Shown here: positions 1 to 5,374 of the stretch, in pieces | How positions within the stretch are numbered: the first letter of the stretch is position 1 | Layout of the letters: each line of letters opens with the position of its first letter | Assembly (NCBI GenBank): GCA_002704045.1 | Contig: PAFF01000088.1 | Location: 1-5,374, forward strand | Direction of reading: 5' to 3' | DNA from: Fidelibacterota bacterium | Lineage (GTDB): Bacteria; Fidelibacterota; Marinisomatia; SCGC-AAA003-L08; GCA-002704045 | DNA: 5,374 nt | Position numbers and translations under genes: made by a program | Notes under the pieces: model-generated | What the model saw: only the letters and a program-made list of their open reading frames with translations | What the model was told of the DNA's origin: nothing | Databases searched by the model: none

Positions 1-1
1 A

Positions 2-1207
2 CCCCGTTTTTTAAATAAATTATTTAAAAAAATTATATTAGATAAATTTTCAGGTTTGAAAAACGGATTTATAAAAATTTCAGATTCTGATCAAATTTTT
101 CACGTTGGAGATAAAAATTCAACTTTAAGATGTGAAATTTCAATACATTCTGATGAATTTTATGTTTTTATAGGATCTGGTGGGCTTTTAGGAGCTTGCG
201 AGGCATATGCTTTAAATTTTTGGGAAACAAAGGAATTAGACATTCTTATAAAGATTATGATTAAAAATAAATCGCTTATGTCATCCATTGATTCTGGCAT
301 TGCCTCTATAATAAAGCCAATAAATAAATTTATTCATTACAGAAGACAAAATACTATTATTGGTAGTAAAAATAATATTCTTGCACATTATGATTTAAGT
401 AACGATTTTTACAAATTATGGCTTGATAAAACAATGACATATTCCTGTGGTATTTTTAGAGATAATAAAACAACACTTGAGGAAGCCTCCATAGAAAAAT
501 TAGACAGAATTTGTAAAAAACTTCAACTTAGTCCAGATAACCATATTTTAGAAATTGGTACAGGTTGGGGTAGTTTTGCAATACACGCAGCCAAAAATTA
601 TGGTTGTAAAATAACCACTACAACTATATCCGATGCTCAATACAATTATGCCAAAAACAAAATTACAGAAGAAAAATTAGATAAAAAAATTAATTTAATT
701 AACAAAGATTACAGATTAATTAAAGGTACATATGATAAAATTGTTTCAATTGAAATGATTGAGGCTGTGGGTCACAAAAATGTGCCGGCTTATTTTAGAA
801 AGGTTTCTGAACTTTTGAAAGATAATGGTATTTTCGTTATGCAAGGTATTACTTACAATGACCAAAACTTTGATACATATAAAAACTCTGTAGATTTTAT
901 TAATAAATATATCTTTCCAGGATCTTGTTTGGTTTCTATTAATCAAGTTTCGTCAGCTATCAAAAAATATACAAATCTTATATTTGTTGATTTAGATGAT
1001 ATAACTGAACATTACGTAACCACTTTACAGTTATGGAGAAAGAACTTTTTTGATAAAATTGACAAAGTTAAAGATTTAGGTTTTTCTGATTCATTTGTTA
1101 AACTTTGGGAATTTTATTTTGTTTATTGCGAAGCAGGGTTTGCTGAAAAAAATATTGGTGATTATCAATTTACATTTGTCAAAAATAAAGGTTTAGTACT
1201 CAAATGA
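2..1207 (+). CDS. cfa: CFA-synthase family SAM-dependent methyltransferase (5' partial)
   Basis: This enzyme probably transfers a methyl(ene) group from S-adenosylmethionine to the double bond of a membrane phospholipid acyl chain. The frame is open to the left edge: the 18 codons before the TTG at 56 contain no stop and encode PRFLNKLFKKIILDKFSG, which suits the N-terminal region of CFA synthases, so the gene starts outside the window. Visible motifs are HYDLSNDFY (386-412), YSCG with the conserved Cys at 446-448, the SAM-binding loop LEIGTGWGSF (548-577), SIEMIEAVGH (746-775) and FINKYIFPG (896-922). Against the E. coli bicarbonate-site residues as I recall them, Cys139, Glu239, Ile268 and Tyr317 have equivalents, but His266 is Gln (842-844). 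I believe that Gln is common in proteobacterial CFA-cluster paralogs, so the exact product (cyclopropane or methyl-branched) is uncertain. The stop overlaps the next start by four bases (ATGA). The family call is firm. Confidence 0.9.
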   Translation, partial: PRFLNKLFKKIILDKFSGLKNGFIKISDSDQIFHVGDKNSTLRCEISIHSDEFYVFIGSGGLLGACEAYALNFWETKELDILIKIMIKNKSLMSSIDSGIASIIKPINKFIHYRRQNTIIGSKNNILAHYDLSNDFYKLWLDKTMTYSCGIFRDNKTTLEEASIEKLDRICKKLQLSPDNHILEIGTGWGSFAIHAAKNYGCKITTTTISDAQYNYAKNKITEEKLDKKINLINKDYRLIKGTYDKIVSIEMIEAVGHKNVPAYFRKVSELLKDNGIFVMQGITYNDQNFDTYKNSVDFINKYIFPGSCLVSINQVSSAIKKYTNLIFVDLDDITEHYVTTLQLWRKNFFDKIDKVKDLGFSDSFVKLWEFYFVYCEAGFAEKNIGDYQFTFVKNKGLVLK

Positions 1208-2235
1208 TTTCTAATTTTATTGGTTTGGCTGAAAAAGGTCATGTTCCTGATTTTTTAATAAAAATTGGTATACAAAAATTATGTAATGATCGTCTTATTT
1301 GGTACAAAAGTTTAGGTGTTGAAAATTTGCAAAAACATAATAATGATTGGATTTCTAAACTCAAAGATAGTCCGATCGCATTGGTACCAGAAAAAGCAAA
1401 TGAGCAACATTATGAGGTGCCACCAGAATTTTTTGAGATTGTATTGGGAAAGCATTTAAAATACAGTTGTGGTTTTTGGAATGACAATAATGTTAACCTG
1501 AACCAATCTGAAAAAGATATGCTAGAAAAATATATTATTAGAGCAGAGCTTAAGGATTCTTTAAATATTCTTGAACTTGGTTGTGGTTGGGGTTCATTGA
1601 CATTCTTTATGGCTCAGAAATTTCCTAAAGCTAAGATAACAGCTGTTAGTAATTCAAATGATCAGCGAAAATTTATAGAAAATAAATGTAAGCAAAAAGG
1701 TATAGAAAATATTCACGTTATTACGTGTGATATGAATGATTTTGATACAGATAAAAAATTCGATAGAGTTGTATCTATTGAAATGTTTGAGCATATGAGA
1801 AATTACAAATTATTACTAAATAAGATATCTAATTGGTTGAATGATTCTGGAAAATTGTTCATTCATATTTTTAGTCATAATTCTATGGTATATCCTTATG
1901 AAGATAATGGTCCAGGAGATTGGATGTCAAGAGAGTTTTTTAGTGGTGGTTTAATGCCTTCTCACAATCTTTTACTTAATTTTCAAGATGATTTAAAAAT
2001 TGAAAAGCATTGGAAAGTATCAGGTATGCATTATTCATTAACTTCTTACGCTTGGTTAGATCAAATGGATTCAAATAGAACTAGAATATTAAAAATATTT
2101 GATAAAGCCTATGGTAGTAATGTAAGTAAAGTTTGGTTTCATAGGTGGAGAATATTTTTCTTAGCTTGTGCGGTTATGTTTGGTATGAGAAGTGGAACAG
2201 AATGGGGTGTTTCACACTATAGATTTAGAAAGTAA
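1204..2235 (+). CDS. CFA/coclaurine N-methyltransferase-like SAM-dependent methyltransferase
   Basis: This is a class I SAM-dependent methyltransferase of the mycolic/cyclopropane synthase superfamily. Its sequence recalls plant (S)-coclaurine N-methyltransferases along most of its 343 residues: HYEVPPEFFEIVLG (69-82), YSCGFW (87-92), SAM loop LELGCGWGS (123-131), SIEMFEHM (191-198), LFIHIFSH (218-225), SGGLMPSHNLLLNFQDD (247-263) and HYSLTSYAWL (276-285). The Glu-x-x-Glu-His pattern in SIEMFEHM has the spacing of the catalytic Glu/Glu/His I recall for the plant enzyme. It has no signal peptide or clear membrane segment, so it is probably cytosolic or membrane-associated. The ATG overlaps the upstream stop, implying translational coupling, and the desaturase follows after two bases. 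The substrate cannot be read from the sequence: the context favours a lipid, but an amine headgroup is possible. It differs from the upstream paralog by lacking the FINKYIFPG block and having a different C-terminal half. Confidence 0.87.
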   Translation: MISNFIGLAEKGHVPDFLIKIGIQKLCNDRLIWYKSLGVENLQKHNNDWISKLKDSPIALVPEKANEQHYEVPPEFFEIVLGKHLKYSCGFWNDNNVNLNQSEKDMLEKYIIRAELKDSLNILELGCGWGSLTFFMAQKFPKAKITAVSNSNDQRKFIENKCKQKGIENIHVITCDMNDFDTDKKFDRVVSIEMFEHMRNYKLLLNKISNWLNDSGKLFIHIFSHNSMVYPYEDNGPGDWMSREFFSGGLMPSHNLLLNFQDDLKIEKHWKVSGMHYSLTSYAWLDQMDSNRTRILKIFDKAYGSNVSKVWFHRWRIFFLACAVMFGMRSGTEWGVSHYRFRK

Positions 2236-2237
2236 TT

Positions 2238-2963
2238 ATGAGTTTTATTATATTATTATTTATATTTCATTGGTATATTTCTTTATTTACGCAAACATTT
2301 TTTTTACATAGGTATGCTTCCCATCAAATGTTTAGAATGAATAATTTTACTGAGAAGTTTTTCTTTATACTAACTTGGTTGTCACAGGGACCATCTTTTT
2401 TAGAGCCTGCTGCATATGCATTAATGCATAGAAAACATCATAGAATGAGTGATGAAGATGATGATCCACATTCTCCGGTCAAATTTTCAAATTGGTTTAA
2501 ATTCATGTTTAAGACTTTTGATGAGTATAGAGCTTTCAAGGATGATGTTGCCAAAAATAAATATAAAGATAAAAATTTACCAAGGTGGCCTAAATTTGAA
2601 AATATAGTGGATACTTATACTGTAAGAATTTTATTCGCTTTATCTTACATAACTTTTTACATATATTTTGCTCCTAACTTGTTTTTCTTTTTATTGATTC
2701 CAATTCATATTTTAATGGGTCCTATTCATGGCTTTATAGTTAATTGGTTTGGACATAAACATGGATATAGAAATTTTAAAATGTTAGAAGATAATTCTAA
2801 AAATACCCTACACATTGATTTTTTAATGATGGGCGAACTTTATCAAAACAATCATCATAGATATCCCCAAAAAATGAATTTTGCAGTAAAATGGTTTGAA
2901 GTAGATTTTGGTTTTTATATTTTAAAAATCTTACATTTTTTAAGAATCATTACAATTAAATAA
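2238..2963 (+). CDS. Membrane fatty-acyl desaturase (acyl-CoA desaturase-like, histidine-box family)
   Basis: This is an integral-membrane di-iron desaturase that introduces a double bond into a fatty-acyl chain using O2 and an electron donor. The histidine boxes are visible: HRYASH (His24, His29), HRKHH (His64, His67, His68), and QNNHH (203-207) in GELYQNNHHRYP. An Asn169/His173 pair in NWFGHKH resembles the additional Asn/His metal site of stearoyl-CoA desaturases. The third box has Gln203 where the usual pattern is HxxHH; I recall this variant in Bacteroidota-type homologs, so it need not be inactivating. Hydrophobic stretches at about 2-22, 41-58, 131-148 and 149-166 fit the four-helix topology. 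At 241 residues it is shorter than most acyl-CoA desaturases but reads as complete from end to end. It starts two bases after the methyltransferase stop, so it is likely co-translated and may supply the unsaturated chains those enzymes use. Substrate and regiochemistry are unknown. Confidence 0.88.
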   Translation: MSFIILLFIFHWYISLFTQTFFLHRYASHQMFRMNNFTEKFFFILTWLSQGPSFLEPAAYALMHRKHHRMSDEDDDPHSPVKFSNWFKFMFKTFDEYRAFKDDVAKNKYKDKNLPRWPKFENIVDTYTVRILFALSYITFYIYFAPNLFFFLLIPIHILMGPIHGFIVNWFGHKHGYRNFKMLEDNSKNTLHIDFLMMGELYQNNHHRYPQKMNFAVKWFEVDFGFYILKILHFLRIITIK

Positions 2964-2967
2964 TTTT

Positions 2968-3561
2968 ATGCGAATAAATAATGAATCGCTTAATTATCAA
3001 AGGGAAAAAATCAAAATAAGAAATGATTGTTCATCTAAATTGGTACAATCTCTTGAGCACCTTTTTTATAACAAAATAAACATTCAAGATCCATCCTTTG
3101 CTTCAATTGATAAAATTAAATATAGAACATCCATATCAATTTTTTTTAAATCATTAGATCAATATTATCACTATAAAAGAATCAAGTTTTTTCTAAAGAA
3201 CAAATTTGATCTTATTTTACCTTCAATCAAAGATTTAGATATTTTTTATAATAGTCTAAATATTAATAATGACTACAAAAGTTTATTGAAAAATAATATG
3301 ATTAGTTGTTTGCCTTATTTTTTGATTGATGATAATAGTTTAGAACAATCTAAAATTATTTTAATAGAAAACAATAATATTAATCAAAGTAAATGTTGGT
3401 GGTCAAATTGTTATCATTTATACAAGGTATCCGCATTATTAAAAAATAACAAAGAAATTGACATCTATAAACAAATTAAAATCATTATAGATTTTTGTAA
3501 ACTTTTTAATAGAAATATTGAACAAAAATCTGTATTAAAATATTTATTGAAAAAAAAATAG
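2968..3561 (+). CDS. Hypothetical protein at the end of the lipid-modification block
   Basis: I do not recognise this 197-residue protein. It starts four bases after the desaturase stop, so it is probably in the same operon. Lys, Ile and Asn together make up roughly 39% of residues, and the DNA is strikingly AT-rich: 60-base rows at 3181, 3241 and 3361 have 22%, 13% and 20% GC. There is no signal peptide or convincing membrane helix. The protein looks mostly helical and basic, ending in LLKKK. The most distinctive part is a Cys/aromatic patch, CWWSNCYHLYK (143-153); other cysteines are at 21, 114 and 177. The uninterrupted frame and operon position argue for a real, fast-diverging gene. The final codons sit on a run of nine A (3550-3558), so the C-terminus is sensitive to indel error. 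A role in the same lipid pathway is only a guess from position. Confidence 0.7.
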   Translation: MRINNESLNYQREKIKIRNDCSSKLVQSLEHLFYNKINIQDPSFASIDKIKYRTSISIFFKSLDQYYHYKRIKFFLKNKFDLILPSIKDLDIFYNSLNINNDYKSLLKNNMISCLPYFLIDDNSLEQSKIILIENNNINQSKCWWSNCYHLYKVSALLKNNKEIDIYKQIKIIIDFCKLFNRNIEQKSVLKYLLKKK

Positions 3562-3577
3562 TTTTTGTTACTATTAT

Positions 3578-3597
3578 CTTTGCTAAATCAAAGTTTT
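3578..3597 (+). terminator. Possible weak intrinsic terminator between the lipid and bc-complex genes
   Basis: CTTTG (3578-3582) and CAAAG (3589-3593) can form a 5-bp stem with a 6-base loop, followed directly by TTTT (3594-3597). It lies in the 51-base gap 3562-3612, the longest non-coding stretch in the window, exactly where the predicted function changes from lipid modification to electron transport. The stem is short and has only two G-C pairs, and such pairings arise easily by chance in AT-rich DNA, so this is a tentative call. Confidence 0.3.
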
Positions 3598-3612
3598 AAA
3601 TTGTAAATTTAT

Positions 3613-4503
3613 ATGCAGAGTTTAGTAAAAATGTCCGAATTAAATACAAATAATAAAGAGCAAAGTACTGTTACGGTTCTTGTGCATTCATTTTTCGTTA
3701 TTCCTTTTATAATAGCAGTCTTCGGTCTAATTTTTTTCTTTATGATTCAGGTACTCATAAAAGAATCCAGCTCAGCTGAAGAATATTTAAATCAAGTTAA
3801 AATTGGTTCTTCTACAAAGAGATGGCAATCAGCATTTGAACTTGGTAAAATATTATCAAATCCAAAATTAATACCTGAAGGTGAAACTTTTAAGAAAGAA
3901 ATGGTTTTAACATATAAAAATTCAACGAATGATAATCCCTTAGTTAGAACATATCTTGCATTGGGAATGGGAAGAACAGGAGATCAGTACTATGGTGAAG
4001 CTTTAATGGCTGGAATTGATGATGTTGATCCAAATAGTAGATCAGCCGCTATAAATGCTTTGGGAATGATTCAGTATAAACCAGCTGTAGATAATATTAA
4101 AAAAATACTTAAAGATAAAAATTCTAGCGAAGATCGACTGACTGCAGTGATAGCTTTGGGTATGATTGGAGATGAAAGTGTAGTAGATGATTTAAAAAAG
4201 TTGTTGCTTGATGAAGAACCTAACATAAGATGGGATGCTTCTATTGCTTTAGCAAAATTAGGCGATTCTTCAGGTATAAATGAAATTTTAAATCTTCTTG
4301 ATAGATCTTACTTTGATAATTATAAAAATGTTGATGATTGGGAAATTGTGCAAGCAATGATGATAGCTATAAAAATAACTGAAAAATTGATTGATGATAA
4401 GTTCATACCTAAGTTAAAATATATTGCTTCAAATGATCCAAATATGAAGATTAGAGATAGCGCTTTAAAAATTTTAAAAAACACTTATAACTTTACTTTT
4501 TAG
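3613..4503 (+). CDS. Membrane-anchored HEAT-repeat protein of the cytochrome bc gene cluster
   Basis: A 296-residue protein with one N-terminal membrane anchor (about 22-48, many Phe, Ile and Val) and a soluble helical-repeat domain. From about residue 70 it has HEAT/PBS-lyase-type repeats: KRWQSAFELGKIL (69-81), NPLVRTYLALGMGRTGD (108-124), SRSAAINALGMI (142-153), DRLTAVIALGMIGDESV (174-190), NIRWDASIALAKLGD (204-218) and KIRDSALKIL (279-288). Such repeats are protein-interaction scaffolds and no catalytic residues are apparent. The next gene, for the Rieske protein, starts six bases after the stop, followed by cytochrome b, so the likely role is as an accessory or assembly subunit of that complex. 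I recall similar HEAT genes beside bc-complex genes in other lineages, but the function is inferred. The start could instead be the ATG at 3631 (MSELNTN), six codons later; neither has a clear ribosome binding site. Confidence 0.85.
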   Translation: MQSLVKMSELNTNNKEQSTVTVLVHSFFVIPFIIAVFGLIFFFMIQVLIKESSSAEEYLNQVKIGSSTKRWQSAFELGKILSNPKLIPEGETFKKEMVLTYKNSTNDNPLVRTYLALGMGRTGDQYYGEALMAGIDDVDPNSRSAAINALGMIQYKPAVDNIKKILKDKNSSEDRLTAVIALGMIGDESVVDDLKKLLLDEEPNIRWDASIALAKLGDSSGINEILNLLDRSYFDNYKNVDDWEIVQAMMIAIKITEKLIDDKFIPKLKYIASNDPNMKIRDSALKILKNTYNFTF

Positions 4504-4509
4504 AAAAAT

Positions 4510-5070
4510 ATGGCAGAAAAAAAATTAGAACCTCAAGCGTCGGTAGGAATTAAAGATGCAAGTATTGAAAGCGCTCCTCACGGAGACGTATCTAGAAAAA
4601 GTTTTATAGGTTGGATGACTCTAGGTTGGACAGCTTTTGGCCTTGCTACTGGTGGTTTTTTAACTATGGTAGTTCGATTTCTATTTCCCAATGTATTATT
4701 CGAGCCGCCTCAATCATTTAAAATAGGTTTTCCTGATGATTTTACGATTGGTGAAATTGATCTAAGATTTAAAAATAAATATGCTGTATGGATTGGAAGA
4801 AATGACGAGGGTATTTATGCACTTTCAACTGTTTGTACTCATCTAGGTTGTACTCCTAATTGGATGGGAACTGAACGCAAATTTAAGTGTCCTTGTCATG
4901 GCAGTGGATTCAGATTTTCAGGTGTCCATTTTGAAGGTCCAGCTCCTCGTCCATTGGAAAGATTTAAAATAGTATTAGCTGATGATGGACAAATAATTGT
5001 AGATAAAAGTAAGAAATTTCAGCAAGAAAAAGGTGAATGGGAAAATCCCGAATCCTTGTTAAAAGTATAA
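4510..5070 (+). CDS. qcrA: Rieske [2Fe-2S] iron-sulfur subunit of a cytochrome bc/b6f-type complex
   Basis: This subunit carries electrons from quinol oxidised at cytochrome b to a cytochrome c-type acceptor, with its head domain outside the cytoplasmic membrane. Cluster motifs are complete: CTHLGC (109-114) and CPCHGSGF (127-134). By family rules Cys109, His111, Cys127 and His130 bind the [2Fe-2S] cluster, and Cys114 and Cys129 form the stabilising disulfide. GPAPRPL (143-149) is the conserved loop after the cluster. The N-terminus has SRKSF (28-32) followed by a hydrophobic helix (about 33-59), a Tat-like anchor in which the second Arg is Lys. The 186-residue length is normal for bacterial Rieske proteins. 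The gene starts six bases after the HEAT-repeat gene and is followed after 17 bases by cytochrome b, a typical bc operon order. Its GC content (about 40-42% in the rows at 4861 and 4921) is clearly higher than that of the orphan gene upstream. The symbol is by analogy with quinol:cytochrome c reductase; petA/petC naming is equally possible. Confidence 0.95.
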   Translation: MAEKKLEPQASVGIKDASIESAPHGDVSRKSFIGWMTLGWTAFGLATGGFLTMVVRFLFPNVLFEPPQSFKIGFPDDFTIGEIDLRFKNKYAVWIGRNDEGIYALSTVCTHLGCTPNWMGTERKFKCPCHGSGFRFSGVHFEGPAPRPLERFKIVLADDGQIIVDKSKKFQQEKGEWENPESLLKV

Positions 5071-5087
5071 ATAAACAAACTAAGAAT

Positions 5088-5374
5088 ATGTCAAAGAATA
5101 ATAAAAATTTTATAGAAAATATATTAGAGCAAATAGCTGAGACTCAATTATGGAAGTCAATTTTTAGAACTGGAATTCCTAGAGATAGAAGACAGCGAAT
5201 GATGGCGGTATTAAACAACGTATTTTTACACCTTCATCCAGTTAGATTGCCGAAACACGCAGTAAAAGTAAAATATACCTGGTGTATGGGGGGTTTATCA
5301 TTCTTCTTATTTCTAATTTTAACCATTACAGGTATTTTATTAATGTTTTATTACAGACCTACTGTTGAATATGC
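5088..5374 (+). CDS. qcrB: Cytochrome b (b6-type) subunit, N-terminal fragment (3' partial)
   Basis: An open frame from ATG 5088 runs without a stop to the right edge, giving 95 complete codons. It begins MSKNNKNFIENILEQIAE and continues with an Arg-rich segment TGIPRDRRQRM (28-38), then FLHLHPVRLPKH (46-57), typical of the amphipathic lead-in of bacterial cytochrome b. The first membrane helix is at about 67-88, from YTWCMGGLSFF into TGILLMFYYRP, a hallmark of cytochrome b/b6 helix A. The haem-ligand histidines of helices B and D lie beyond the window, so function, length, and whether the gene is a short b6 form or full-length cytochrome b cannot be judged. Directly following a Rieske gene, it should encode the quinol-oxidising core of the complex. 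No strong ribosome binding site precedes the ATG; the upstream sequence is A-rich. Confidence 0.9.
   Translation, partial: MSKNNKNFIENILEQIAETQLWKSIFRTGIPRDRRQRMMAVLNNVFLHLHPVRLPKHAVKVKYTWCMGGLSFFLFLILTITGILLMFYYRPTVEY

Noticed and set aside
746..946. 66-codon open frame on the minus strand
   Set aside because: It lies wholly inside the first methyltransferase gene, opposite its conserved SIEMIEAVGH and downstream blocks; it has no recognisable motif and is a shadow.
56..2235. The two methyltransferases as a recent tandem duplication
   Set aside because: Only the general CFA-fold motifs are shared (YSCG, GxGWGS, SIEM); the N- and C-terminal regions differ strongly, indicating ancient paralogs or separate families.
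3550..3558. Run of nine A near the end of the orphan gene, possible programmed slippage or assembly error
   Set aside because: The frame ends normally right after it (TAG at 3559-3561) and there is no downstream frame that a shift would usefully join.
3575..3582. TATCTTTG, a match to the Bacteroidota -7 promoter pattern TAnnTTTG
   Set aside because: The expected upstream TTTG element about 19-21 bases before it is missing (poly-A there), and the motif overlaps the left arm of the possible terminator hairpin; too weak to annotate as a promoter.
3598..3610. Inverted repeat AAATT-GTA-AATTT just before the HEAT-repeat gene
   Set aside because: A 5-bp A/T-only palindrome is expected by chance in DNA this AT-rich.

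Overview
The window looks like a piece of a very AT-rich genome, probably from a free-living, most likely marine, Gram-negative bacterium. All seven genes lie on the + strand and are tightly packed. The proteins are rich in Lys, Asn and Ile. None of the six visible start codons has a convincing Shine-Dalgarno sequence, which is typical of Bacteroidota and relatives in the FCB group. The gene order HEAT-repeat protein, Rieske protein, b6-type cytochrome b, together with AT-rich coding, would fit a lineage such as Marinimicrobia (SAR406). That assignment is inference from memory and is not proven here.

Bases 1-3561 form a lipid-modification block of four genes, with junctions from a 4-base overlap to a 4-base gap. 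First is a cyclopropane-fatty-acid-synthase (CFA) family methyltransferase that is cut by the left edge; its apparent TTG start at 56 is not a real start. Its stop overlaps (ATGA) the start of a second, divergent methyltransferase that resembles plant coclaurine N-methyltransferases more than classical CFA synthase. Next come a compact membrane fatty-acyl desaturase with a Gln in place of one expected metal-ligand His, and a 197-residue protein of unknown function with extreme AT-driven composition. A reasonable model is that the desaturase places a double bond in an acyl chain and one or both methyltransferases modify it; the product is unknown.

Bases 3562-3612 are the only sizeable gap (51 bases) and hold a weak hairpin followed by a T run, a possible boundary between two transcription units.

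Bases 3613-5374 begin a cytochrome bc (b6f-like) quinol-oxidising complex: a membrane-anchored HEAT-repeat protein, a Rieske iron-sulfur protein with all cluster ligands, and the first 95 codons of a cytochrome b that runs off the right edge. The HEAT protein is probably an accessory or assembly partner of the complex. I see no RNA genes, insertion sequences, CRISPR arrays or long repeats.
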